From NCBI GenBank assembly GCA_035629175.1, contig DASPIL010000103.1:124001-188000 (forward strand): 64,000 nt of DNA. The letters are read 5' to 3'. The first letter of the stretch is position 1. Each line of letters starts with the position of its first letter. Positions 1 through 8,238 of the stretch are shown piece by piece. The translations under genes and the position numbers were made by a program. The notes beneath the pieces were generated by a model. That model did not search any database. It was not told the DNA's origin and worked only from the letters and a program-made list of their open reading frames with translations. This DNA comes from Verrucomicrobiia bacterium (GTDB lineage Bacteria; Verrucomicrobiota; Verrucomicrobiia; Limisphaerales; DASXHY01).

Positions 1-132
1 CGCAATGGTGATCTTGGTGGTCTTGAGTGACTTTCGGATGAGCTTGCCGCGAATGCGAATTCGGGCATAGTAATTTTCCGATGGCCACAAGGCCGGATTC
101 AATCGCGTTTCGCACTGGATCCAAATGCGGAT
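1..132 (-). CDS. Integrase-like (tyrosine recombinase) N-terminal region, partial
   Basis: A minus-strand frame is open from an in-frame stop at 133-135 to the left edge. Its last visible part reads NYYARIRIRGKLIRKSLKT, which resembles the arm-type DNA-binding domain near the N-terminus of phage-type tyrosine recombinases (Y-x-R-x-x-x-x-GK-x-x-x-SLKT). No ATG is present; a TTG at 100-102 is the nearest candidate start, so this could also be a remnant that lost its true start. The catalytic domain would lie outside the window. The frame sits on the 5' side of the tRNA-Arg gene, so a classical integration into the tRNA 3' end is not directly shown. The family call rests on only about 20 residues. 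Confidence 0.45.
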   Translation of the reverse strand, partial: MRIWIQCETRLNPALWPSENYYARIRIRGKLIRKSLKTTKITIA

Positions 133-141
133 TCATCGGTT

Positions 142-218
142 GCGCCCGTAGCTCAGTTGGATAGAGCATCTGCCTTCTAAGCAGAATGTCGTGGGTTCGA
201 ATCCCGCCGGGCGCACCA
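142..218 (+). tRNA. tRNA-Arg (anticodon UCU)
   Basis: A 77-nt cloverleaf including an encoded CCA end. The acceptor stem pairs GCGCCCG with CGGGCGC. The anticodon stem pairs TCTGC with GCAGA around the loop CTTCTAA, giving anticodon TCT (UCU) for the AGA arginine codon. The D-arm GCTCAGTTGGATAGAGC and the T-arm GGGTTCGAATCCC are canonical. It is followed convergently by the GreA/GreB-family gene. No terminator is evident in the 13 bases between them. Confidence 0.97.
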
Positions 219-231
219 CTTTCAAAGGCCA

Positions 232-738
232 TCAGTAATTCAAGGTGAGAATTGTTAGCTCCTGGCCGCCTCCCGGGGATTTGAAACGCACTGTATCGCC
301 CGCTTTGCTATTCATCAGGGCTTGCGCCAAGGGTGAAATTGAACTGATTCGCCCTTGGTCAGGTTCAGCCTCGTCAGGACCGACTATCTGGTAGGTTTCT
401 TCCTCGCCGTCCCGATGCCGGACCCGCACTGATGCGCCGAATCCCACCTTGCCAGAATCGGTGGGAGGTTCTGCAACGATCACCGAATCCAAAACCTGCT
501 GTAAACGCTGAACGGCTGTTTCGATCCGGCGCACCCTGGCGATGCTGTCGTTGCTTCCGATGTTTTCCCCAGTCCCCAGAGCTCGTTTTTCTTCTAGCAG
601 AGCGTTTGCCTGTTGTCGTAAGCGGTCGGCTCCATCCTTTGTGATGTAACGCTTTATCCCGGGCTGAACCTGCAGTCGCAGCGGTGTGATTTCGTCACCA
701 CTCGCTCCATCGGATTCACGCGTAAACGCTTTGCTCAC
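232..738 (-). CDS. GreA/GreB-family transcription elongation factor
   Basis: The product is about 168 residues. The C-terminal half has the GreA/GreB FKBP-like fold signature (SPLAQALMNSKAGDTVRF followed by a glycine-rich turn and a strand ending at TILTLNY). The N-terminal half is a predicted coiled coil (DRLRQQANALLEEKRAL ... RVRRIETAVQRLQQVL). Proteins of this kind enter the RNA polymerase secondary channel and stimulate cleavage of backtracked transcripts. The acidic tip of the hairpin is atypical: the usual GDxSENAEY is replaced by GENIGSNDS, so cleavage activity is uncertain and it may be a specialised paralogue. I chose the GTG at 738, giving (M)SKAFTRESD, because family members I recall begin this way. 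A TTG at 744, with AGGGG six bases upstream, is the alternative start. Confidence 0.85.
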   Translation of the reverse strand: MSKAFTRESDGASGDEITPLRLQVQPGIKRYITKDGADRLRQQANALLEEKRALGTGENIGSNDSIARVRRIETAVQRLQQVLDSVIVAEPPTDSGKVGFGASVRVRHRDGEEETYQIVGPDEAEPDQGRISSISPLAQALMNSKAGDTVRFKSPGGGQELTILTLNY

Positions 739-976
739 GCCCAATCATAACCCCTGTCTTTTCCCACATCAACAAGTCCGCCGGAGGGAATGTCCGAGCG
801 CGGATCTCATTCACAACGCGCACCGTAACCGAAGACGTTTCTTTTCGGGCAACGATCAGGTACACGCAGCGTCTCGGTTGAGTTTGAACCCCGAGTTTAC
901 AGCAACTTTCGTCAATCATATCCGCGGCCTGGATTCCGGATTGCATTCGCAACGCAATTTTTTTAGCCATTGCGCC

Positions 977-3769
977 ATGAAATCCACCCGTGGCTTGTTT
1001 CTTTGGACTTGTGTTTTTTCGCTGACGGCAGGTTTCCATGCTTCTGCCCACGAACCATTGCCGCCTCCCGATGTTCCCGCTGATCCTCCGCCCGTGTTTT
1101 CGCTCGAAACTTTGGGCGATATCGTCGTCGGTTCTTGCAATGGCAATCCCGTTGCCGTCCATTTTCCAGTCCCGCGAGTCACATCCGCGTGTGCCGACAT
1201 CAACACAGTTGTCTGCGAGCCCGAATCGGGAAGTTTGTTCCCGCTCGGAGTTACGGTGGTGACGTGCTGGATGACTAACGCGTGCGGCGAGAGCGCGACC
1301 AACTCCTTCACCGTCACAGTGCAGCGCGACGGCGCTTCGCCCACCATCGAATGCCCAGCCACAATCGTCGCGTACGCAACGTCGGATGCGGGCGCGGTGG
1401 TGGACTATCCGCTGCCAGCCGTAACGGACGATGGCGATCCAGCCCCCGCGCTTTCGTGCACGCCTCCTCCCGGCAGCATGTTTGACCCTGGTAATACGAC
1501 CGTGACGTGCACGGCGGTCGATGCGTGCGGCAACGTGGCAACCTGTTCGTTCGTGGTTGAAGTGCGCCCGCCCGAGTTGCGCATCCGCGCCGAGGTGGAT
1601 GCAACGGGCGGCGCCGGGCCTGTGGTTGTCGAAGCAAAAGGCTTTGACGCATTGGACACCACAACGGATCTGCTGGGCGAATGGCTTCCACTTGCAGGCA
1701 GTACCGTGGTTGAGCCGCCGTCGCGAACGAATGTGTTTTATCGTCCACCGTTGCTGGAGGGCGCTGTCCGGGCGCCCGGCCCGCTGGGGGAATTGGCTTA
1801 CGTCTCCGTCGGGCCGCTCGCTGCTTATTCGACGCCCGGCTTCAACCCGGCACGCGGGCTCACGGATTCCCAGACGCTCTTCGGGGTGAAGATTCTTTCC
1901 GGCGATTCGGGTGGAACCGCCAATCGCTGGTCGGGTCCCCAGAACATGCCCTTCACGTTTTACTTCTTTGGCCGCCCGTACAAACAGTTCCGCGTCAGCA
2001 AGAATGGATTGCTCACCTTCTCCACCAACATCGTGACTGGAACGGAAGGTCTTTCCTATTTCAACTTCAGCGCGGCGGGACCTAACTCGCTCACCAACCG
2101 CCTGCCGCTATGGACGAATGGGTTTGCGGTAGACAACACCGTCTTCGGCCTTGCGGGTCGTTACGTGACGCAATCCAGTTCGGACGACGTCTTCGGTTAT
2201 CTGCACGGATCGCCGCCGTATCGCCAGGCGTGGATCGTCTTCCGCCATCCAAAGGATCTGTATGGCCAGACCGTGACAGCGATCGTCCTCGAGGAGACGT
2301 CGAACCGCATTTTTATCATGGACATGGACACCGACGCGGCGGGCGATTCCACAAGCCGCCTTGTTGCGGGCGTCCAGGGAGAACTCAACTCGTTGCGCGA
2401 AGTGCAGCAGCCTCCTGCGTCGCCGTTCATCCAGCTCGTATCGCGCAATGGCAGCCTTGCCGACAATGCAGTGTATTTGTTTCATCCGCACATTCTCATG
2501 GGCCAGGTGAAGGGGCAGGCAGCGCCGCAGTTGATGACGGCGACAAACCTGGACCGTTACATCACGGAACAGATGCGGCAGGCGAATATTCCCGGCATGA
2601 CTGTGGCGATCAGCCGGAACGGGCGGCTGATCCTCAACAAGGCCTACGGCTACGCGAACGTTGAGAAGCGCGAACTGATGCAGCCGTATCATCGCGCGTG
2701 CATAGGGAGCGTGTCGAAGATGTTTGCCGCCTTTGCGATTGAAAAGCTGATCGATGACGGCGTGATTGCCAGTTTGAACGAATGGCCGTATGCGCCGAGC
2801 CGAATGGGTAAACAGTGGTTCTGGGACGGCGTGAACGAAGGCATTACCAATAACATTCACACCAACTTCAGCAACGCGACCTTTCTGGCAACTCTCACGA
2901 ATGTGACGCTGCGACATCTGCTCAGCCACACCGCGGGGTTTGCCAACCGCAACGATGACCTCGGGGCTGCGAACGCGTATGCGGACGGTGATTACACGCA
3001 GCTCACACCCCAGCAGCAGGTGCGCCGCTTCATCGCCACCCAGAGATTGATCACCAATGGCGTCGCCCTTTTATCCGCCTACTCGAATCCGAGTTTCAAG
3101 CAGCTGGGCGTGTTCGTGGAGGAAGTGGTGGGCGAGTCGTATGAATCGTGGATTCTCGACAACCTGTTGATCCCTGGGGGGGCGCCATTTGCCCGGTTGA
3201 TGCGCACGTACGAGAACGAGGAAACGTTCCGCGACGCGCGGCGATATCTCTATTACCCGGCGGGTCGCGTGCCCAATTCGTCGCCCGTGATATTGCGCGC
3301 CGATTCCCCATGGGGCAACAGCCGCATCACAGGCGCGTGGGGACCTGTCACTTACGGCGACGCGATTTACGCGAACGCAGCCGACGGGGCTGCAGGATCG
3401 CTGACTGCAACCGCGCATGACCTGGTCCGTTTCATGGCGGCGATCGATGGCATGCCAAACAAAACGGACATCCTTCCACCCGAGCGTTTCAACGAACTGG
3501 AACAGCGATTCTTCCCGGCTGTGTCGCAGGGAATTGGCTGGGATAATGTGAGCGTCAGCGGCAATTCGGTGTGGAAGAACGGCAACATCAGTTACGGCGC
3601 CTCGCACCTCGTGCGATCCACTACAGCGGATCGGTTGACGGTTGCGGTGGTTTCAAACACTGGCGCGAACGTGACGACACTCGGCAACACGTTGTTCAAC
3701 ATCGTGCGGGCGGTCCCGCCCATCAGCCCATTCTACGACCTGTTTCAACTGCCAGTCATGCTGCCGTAG
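977..3769 (+). CDS. Secreted HYR-domain / class C beta-lactamase-like serine hydrolase fusion
   Basis: 930 residues from the ATG at 977. The frame is open further upstream, but the signal peptide (MKSTRGLFLWTCVFSLTAGFHASA) fixes this start. Residues about 50-190 hold two hyalin-repeat (HYR) beta-sandwiches with paired cysteines and the phrases FPLGVTVVTC and FDPGNTTVTCTA. A middle region (about 200-520) is unassigned. The C-terminal 400 residues are a serine beta-lactamase/D-Ala-D-Ala peptidase-like domain with the catalytic SxxK (SVSK, Ser578/Lys581) and the Tyr motif YSN (Tyr702). The third KTG-type motif is not obvious; GASHLVRS near the end is the likeliest equivalent. This family includes esterases and peptidases as well as beta-lactamases, so antibiotic hydrolysis should not be assumed. 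The product is probably exported and bound to a surface by its HYR part. Confidence 0.85.
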   Translation: MKSTRGLFLWTCVFSLTAGFHASAHEPLPPPDVPADPPPVFSLETLGDIVVGSCNGNPVAVHFPVPRVTSACADINTVVCEPESGSLFPLGVTVVTCWMTNACGESATNSFTVTVQRDGASPTIECPATIVAYATSDAGAVVDYPLPAVTDDGDPAPALSCTPPPGSMFDPGNTTVTCTAVDACGNVATCSFVVEVRPPELRIRAEVDATGGAGPVVVEAKGFDALDTTTDLLGEWLPLAGSTVVEPPSRTNVFYRPPLLEGAVRAPGPLGELAYVSVGPLAAYSTPGFNPARGLTDSQTLFGVKILSGDSGGTANRWSGPQNMPFTFYFFGRPYKQFRVSKNGLLTFSTNIVTGTEGLSYFNFSAAGPNSLTNRLPLWTNGFAVDNTVFGLAGRYVTQSSSDDVFGYLHGSPPYRQAWIVFRHPKDLYGQTVTAIVLEETSNRIFIMDMDTDAAGDSTSRLVAGVQGELNSLREVQQPPASPFIQLVSRNGSLADNAVYLFHPHILMGQVKGQAAPQLMTATNLDRYITEQMRQANIPGMTVAISRNGRLILNKAYGYANVEKRELMQPYHRACIGSVSKMFAAFAIEKLIDDGVIASLNEWPYAPSRMGKQWFWDGVNEGITNNIHTNFSNATFLATLTNVTLRHLLSHTAGFANRNDDLGAANAYADGDYTQLTPQQQVRRFIATQRLITNGVALLSAYSNPSFKQLGVFVEEVVGESYESWILDNLLIPGGAPFARLMRTYENEETFRDARRYLYYPAGRVPNSSPVILRADSPWGNSRITGAWGPVTYGDAIYANAADGAAGSLTATAHDLVRFMAAIDGMPNKTDILPPERFNELEQRFFPAVSQGIGWDNVSVSGNSVWKNGNISYGASHLVRSTTADRLTVAVVSNTGANVTTLGNTLFNIVRAVPPISPFYDLFQLPVMLP

Positions 3770-3860
3770 GAACCGCAGCCGTATCGCTGACTTCCAAATC
3801 GGCACCGCGTTGGATGGTCCAGGTGCGCCGGGTTCCTGTCAGCGGTACAGCATGCCCAAG

Positions 3861-6785
3861 TCATGGCCCGAACGCCGCATTGGTGGTTCCCCACCAATGA
3901 CTCCAGCGCGCGTGATCGATGCTGTTGTACGGATTGATGTAAGTGCGGATCACCGTATTCACGTTGGTGTTCCCCAACAGGAACTTGTCCAGGAACGCTC
4001 CCACTTCGGCATCAATGCTGGGCGTGGTGGCGCAGTGGCCGTGCCCGCCAATGTTGTTGAAGCCGAAACGATCGCCGATCCCCCAGGTGTTGTAGATCTT
4101 CTCCACGGCGCGACTCGCAACGTAGTGCGACGGATTGCCGAGCCACGTGAAGTCCGGGTTGCCAGTGACAAACAAAGCGCGTGGCGCAACCATCGCCATC
4201 AGCATGTGATGATCAATCGGCAGCCTCGAAACATTTGCACCGCTGAAGGCGAACATTCCTTCGCTGAACCAATTGTGATCCGTGTTGCTGATCTTCTCAA
4301 CCGTGCCTGCCGGTTCGGTTTCGTTGTATCGCCATGAATTAGCGCCGCCTCCGCCCGATTCCTGCGCTATGGTCAACGCGATGCGCTCGTCAAATGCGCC
4401 CGAGAAGAGCGCCATCTTGCCGGCATAGGAGCAGCCTGTTACCGCTATCGCCCGAATGTTGATGGGCAGCGCATCCTGCACCATTTCAAGCCCGTCGATG
4501 ATTCGGCTGACGCCCCAGGCCCATGCGCTGTATTGGCCGCTGTTATCGATATTAAGATTTGGATACAGCTGGTAATACGGATTCGTGTTCTGCGGGTTGC
4601 TATAGGTTGTCACCTGGTTGTGGCTGAACGTGATGCGTGCAATGTCGCGGCTCGTAAAGAGGTTCGCCGGGATGCTTCCACTCGGTGTGTTCATTCCAAT
4701 CACCGCCGGGAATGGGCCGTCTCCCGCCGGAAGCAAAACCGCGCAGGTCAGCGTCAGTGTTCTGGGGAGGCCTGCGACCATGTTCGTAATCCGCACAGTC
4801 AGTGTTCCATTGGTGGCGGTGATGGCGTTGTAGCTGGCGAACACGTTCGTGCGATCGACGGACGGCTTGGGTCCGATCTCGTAATTCTCCACCTGCGCCT
4901 TGATCTCGGCGCGACGGTGGCTCCAGTCATAGAAGCTGGTGCTGCGCGTTCCCACCATGTTCAACGGATCGGAAGCCCAGGCGAACGGGTCGGGAAGAGG
5001 TTGAATGATCGGCAGGTTCGCAAGCGTGGGCAACGGAGGCGCGGGAAAATTCGTGCCTGTGAATTCCACGGAATAAACCAGCGGCGGCGTGTCGAATGGC
5101 GTCGCCGTGACCTGCGCCGAATTCGGGCTCTCGCCGAAGTTGTTGAACGCGGCTATCACGTAATAATAAGGCATCGCATTCGTGACGTCGAAATCCACAA
5201 AACTCGTCGTCGTAACGTTCGTGATCGCCGTGTAAGGGCCGCCGTTTATCGTCGCGCGTTTCACGGTGTAATTCGTGCCACCCACTGCCGCAGTCCACGT
5301 CAGTGAAACCTGCGCATTGCTCGCAACCGCCGTCAGACCCGTCGGCGAAAATGGGGGCAGTTCCGCAGGGGTTGCGCTCGCTTCGAGCGCATTGCCGCTT
5401 TCACCGTAAACATTCACTCCCGAGACGGTGAAATAATACGTTGTTCCATTGGTCAATCCCGTATGGACAAAGCTCGTTCCTGCGATGTTGGTAACGGTGG
5501 TGTAAGGCCCGCCGCTCGTGGCCGCTGCCTTGACCAGGTAATTCGTTGCGCCGGAAGCAGTGCTCCATGTCAGCCAAACCAGGCTCTCGCCCGGAGTTGC
5601 AACCAGATTCGCGGGAACCACCGGCGGCTGCGGCGGAAACGGCGTTGCACTCCGCTCCACGGAATCCGCGCTCTCGCCATCGAAGTTCAGCGCCGACACG
5701 ACGTAATAATAGGATGTGCCGTTCACCACGTTTGTATCGATGAAGCTCGTTATGGTTCGGTTGGTCAGTGTCATGTACGGTCCGCCGCTTGCGGTGGACC
5801 GCTTGACATTATAGCTGTGCGCGAGAGGCGACCCAGGCCAGCTCAGCGCCACCTGTCCAACCCCGGCTGTCGCCGTCAGGTTGCTCACAGTAACCGGCGG
5901 CGGGGTGACATCATGAATCCTATAAAACTGCTGCGAGTCCGAGGGCGTGTTCGTGAGACTTACAAGCCCGAGCGTGTTGGCCGTGCTGGTCTGCATTGCT
6001 ATCCAGGCCACTGGCGGCTCAAGGCTGTCTGTGCGTTCCCAGGAGTAGGACCGTCCTGATGTTCCAGAGTAAGTCACGCTCACGTCGCCGTTCGGCAGCA
6101 GCAACGGGAGAAGAAGCTGATTGGCGATCAACTCATACCCAATGCCGTCAAGCCACGTCCGCGTGTCCGACCCAGTCTGGTTGGGGTCGGGGCCAAGAAA
6201 CACCGTGATGTTCGTGTCATAAACCCGTCCCAGCACCGGTGTCATGAGCAGGCGCCGGTTGCCTTCTGAAATCATCACGGGCGTGGTGAAGGGATTAGGT
6301 GAAAGGTTGGTGCTGTAAATGGTCGTTGAATCTGTGGTGCTCGCCCATAACCGCCTCACGCCGGGCGATCCCTGCCGATAAAACGGCAGCGGCCCCGGGT
6401 AATCCGTCAATGCCGCGCCCGCGGTCCAGGTCGGGCTCGTATCCGTCCAAAACAATCCATAGACATTGTAATACTGGCCAGGCGGAGGCTCAGGCACGGC
6501 AATGCTGGTCTTCAACCTCGCCGCATTGGTGTCCGCGAGGGCGTTTGCTGCGTTTTGGAAGATCGTGGCCAGATTCCCAAATGCTCTGCGGTCCCAAATC
6601 CCATCGTTGGCCAGCGCTGTTTGTCCGTTGAATGCAGTCCATGGCTGCCACTGCCCGTTCGTGAATGTCGTGGTGTTTCCAGCAGGGCCGTCAGTTATGT
6701 CGACATAGGTAATGGCTGCCTCGGCGGTGCTGACGATGCCAATGGCGGCGCAGAGGGCGAGTGCTTTGATGCGGTTTGTGATCAT
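3861..6785 (-). CDS. Secreted CE15-type glucuronoyl esterase with fibronectin-III repeats
   Basis: 974 residues. A signal peptide ends near AEA (residues 21-23). Residues 25-230 are an unassigned beta-rich domain. Residues 235-292 are the small YSWExTDSL...W...FYR module seen in several proteins of this window. Residues 296-565 hold three fibronectin-III repeats, each with YYYVVSA-like or YYFTVSG-like strands and a GES turn. Residues 595-974 are an alpha/beta hydrolase of carbohydrate esterase family 15, which in characterised members cleaves the ester between glucuronoxylan and lignin. Catalytic residues visible are Ser786 in GCSYAGK, Glu809 in QESGGGG and His917 in GHGHC. The usual Arg after the Ser (GCSRxGK) is Tyr here. 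It is transcribed convergently to the hydrolase fusion, with only 91 bases between the stops. Confidence 0.86.
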   Translation of the reverse strand: MITNRIKALALCAAIGIVSTAEAAITYVDITDGPAGNTTTFTNGQWQPWTAFNGQTALANDGIWDRRAFGNLATIFQNAANALADTNAARLKTSIAVPEPPPGQYYNVYGLFWTDTSPTWTAGAALTDYPGPLPFYRQGSPGVRRLWASTTDSTTIYSTNLSPNPFTTPVMISEGNRRLLMTPVLGRVYDTNITVFLGPDPNQTGSDTRTWLDGIGYELIANQLLLPLLLPNGDVSVTYSGTSGRSYSWERTDSLEPPVAWIAMQTSTANTLGLVSLTNTPSDSQQFYRIHDVTPPPVTVSNLTATAGVGQVALSWPGSPLAHSYNVKRSTASGGPYMTLTNRTITSFIDTNVVNGTSYYYVVSALNFDGESADSVERSATPFPPQPPVVPANLVATPGESLVWLTWSTASGATNYLVKAAATSGGPYTTVTNIAGTSFVHTGLTNGTTYYFTVSGVNVYGESGNALEASATPAELPPFSPTGLTAVASNAQVSLTWTAAVGGTNYTVKRATINGGPYTAITNVTTTSFVDFDVTNAMPYYYVIAAFNNFGESPNSAQVTATPFDTPPLVYSVEFTGTNFPAPPLPTLANLPIIQPLPDPFAWASDPLNMVGTRSTSFYDWSHRRAEIKAQVENYEIGPKPSVDRTNVFASYNAITATNGTLTVRITNMVAGLPRTLTLTCAVLLPAGDGPFPAVIGMNTPSGSIPANLFTSRDIARITFSHNQVTTYSNPQNTNPYYQLYPNLNIDNSGQYSAWAWGVSRIIDGLEMVQDALPINIRAIAVTGCSYAGKMALFSGAFDERIALTIAQESGGGGANSWRYNETEPAGTVEKISNTDHNWFSEGMFAFSGANVSRLPIDHHMLMAMVAPRALFVTGNPDFTWLGNPSHYVASRAVEKIYNTWGIGDRFGFNNIGGHGHCATTPSIDAEVGAFLDKFLLGNTNVNTVIRTYINPYNSIDHARWSHWWGTTNAAFGP

Positions 6786-7069
6786 GCGAATTTAGAGTTG
6801 ATGCGCGCGCGTGGAGGCGCATCGGGATTGCGGAAGAGAGGCATTCCGCAGGAGAGTAATGACGCGCCTGACGACGATCCACTGTTGGACTGGTGGCCAC
6901 TCTAACCTGCGAGAAACTCAAGGCAAGGGCTGAACCATGGATGATTCTATGTTTCGGACGCAGCGCAGCTTTCCGAGCGTGCCCACGCTCCGCAGCAGCT
7001 GCTACTGGGGACGCCCTGAAAGAATAGACATGGAAGTCGCGCTACGTCGCGCACCGCAAAATGCGATTC
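6786..7069. other. Non-coding gap with a short perfect palindrome
   Basis: No reading frame with coding character is visible here. It lies upstream of the esterase gene (minus strand) and downstream of the VPDSG-CTERM gene. The only structure I see is a perfect 7-bp inverted repeat at 6975-6990 (GAGCGTG, CC, CACGCTC) inside a GC-rich stretch, and the motif GTCGCGCTACGTCGCGC near 7038. No promoter can be assigned with confidence. Confidence 0.5.
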
Positions 7070-7071
7070 CG

Positions 7072-7106
7072 CAAAAAGCAAAAGGCCGTCTCCAGTGAGA
7101 CGGCCT
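7072..7106 (-). terminator. Rho-independent terminator of the VPDSG-CTERM gene
   Basis: A perfect 10-bp stem (AGGCCGTCTC at 7083-7092, loop CAGT, GAGACGGCCT at 7097-7106). On the minus strand it is followed by a T-rich run (TTTTGCTTTTTGC, 7072-7084). It lies 18 bases past the stop of the minus-strand gene ending at 7125, which is the classic intrinsic-terminator arrangement. Confidence 0.92.
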
Positions 7107-7124
7107 CTGTAGGATTGACGACGC

Positions 7125-7859
7125 TTATTTCCGTTTCGCCATGAACGCGAGGCCGGCCAGCGCTGATCCCAGGAGCATCACGGAACTGCCACCATCCGGA
7201 ACCGCTGCTGTCGGGGGCGGCGGAATTGTTCCCGTGGAATTCACGACGACGTTGATGGCCGCACGGCCGATTTCAACATTGTTCTGAAGAAGGGCGAGCG
7301 CGAAGCTGTACTCACCATTGGCGTTCGGATCGAAGGCAGATGATCCGAAAACCGAATCCATGCCCAGGTTCCAGGAGTTCTGGGGATCCATGCTCAATCC
7401 CGTCAACAGGGATGGCGCGACGGCCAATGAGGTGGTCACGTCGTTGTCGAATGCCGGGTTCTTGTCGTAGTAGAGCCGCACGGAAAAACCTTTTGTATTG
7501 AGGAAGTTCACGTTCGGGTTGATGTCCACGAAAAACCCGACATTCCATCGGGAGTAATCCGGATTGGAATTGCCGCCGCTGAATGTGTCACCTCCACCGA
7601 CAGCGTAGAAAGTGCCTGCCCCGTCGTTGGCAGGCGCCGGATTGGAGTAGCGCGCATGGGCCGTAAGGCCGAGCGTGATGTTGTAGCTCCCGCTGGTGAC
7701 TGAGGTGATGGCCACCGCGTTGTTCGGAATTCCCGAGCCGCCGAATGTCGCACCGCTCAAGGTTCCAAAGGATGTGTATGTGGGATCGACCTGGATCGCC
7801 ATCGCGGAAGCGCAGGCCAAGCTCAAGGTTCCAATGCTGCAGATTATGTGTCTCTTCAT
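7125..7859 (-). CDS. VPDSG-CTERM sorting-domain surface protein
   Basis: 244 residues. It has an N-terminal signal peptide (MKRHIICSIGTLSLACASAMA) and a beta-rich central region of unknown function. The C-terminus is a tripartite sorting signal: VPDGGSS (residues 220-226), a hydrophobic segment VMLLGSALAGLAFMA and the basic tail KRK. This is the VPDSG variant of the PEP-CTERM class, described in Verrucomicrobiota, which is cut and anchored by an exosortase. No exosortase gene is in this window. The gene stands alone with its own intrinsic terminator. An AAAAAGGAG sequence lies about 45 bases upstream of the ATG on the minus strand, too far to be its ribosome-binding site. Confidence 0.88.
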   Translation of the reverse strand: MKRHIICSIGTLSLACASAMAIQVDPTYTSFGTLSGATFGGSGIPNNAVAITSVTSGSYNITLGLTAHARYSNPAPANDGAGTFYAVGGGDTFSGGNSNPDYSRWNVGFFVDINPNVNFLNTKGFSVRLYYDKNPAFDNDVTTSLAVAPSLLTGLSMDPQNSWNLGMDSVFGSSAFDPNANGEYSFALALLQNNVEIGRAAINVVVNSTGTIPPPPTAAVPDGGSSVMLLGSALAGLAFMAKRK

Positions 7860-8238
7860 CTAGTTATAGTTCTTAAACCGCCCCGTACATCGGCCACGGC
7901 AACTCCTTTTTAGCTCGCGACGTGCCATGCCACTGATTCCGTGCGGTTCTGCGCAACGGAACTCGCAAGAGCTTGACGAAGAATAACTTGGAGAGCTGAT
8001 TGTTTCGAAGATCGGATGGCACCGGAAATCCTCAATCGATGAAATCCGTAAAGCGCGGCGACATCGAGTCGGGCGATGAGCAGGTCGAATGGAACTGCGA
8101 AAGTCATAACATGCCGCACGGCGAGAAAACCCCGGTCGGCAAATGTTCCGAGCCAATTCGTCCGCAGTTATCTCGATGAAGCCGTCGGAAAACTGCGGAC
8201 GCCGCAGTCTCTGGCCATGCAATCCAACTCAAGAGAGT
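7860..8238. other. Non-coding gap upstream of the VPDSG-CTERM gene
   Basis: A 379-base gap between two minus-strand genes. Short frames occur on both strands, but none has a recognisable product, ribosome-binding site or the codon pattern of its neighbours. It should contain the promoter of the VPDSG-CTERM gene, which I cannot place with confidence. Confidence 0.4.

Noticed and set aside
977-3769. Antibiotic-resistance beta-lactamase
   Set aside because: The domain belongs to the broad class C/esterase-like group, is fused to HYR domains and lacks a clear KTG motif. A resistance role is not supported.
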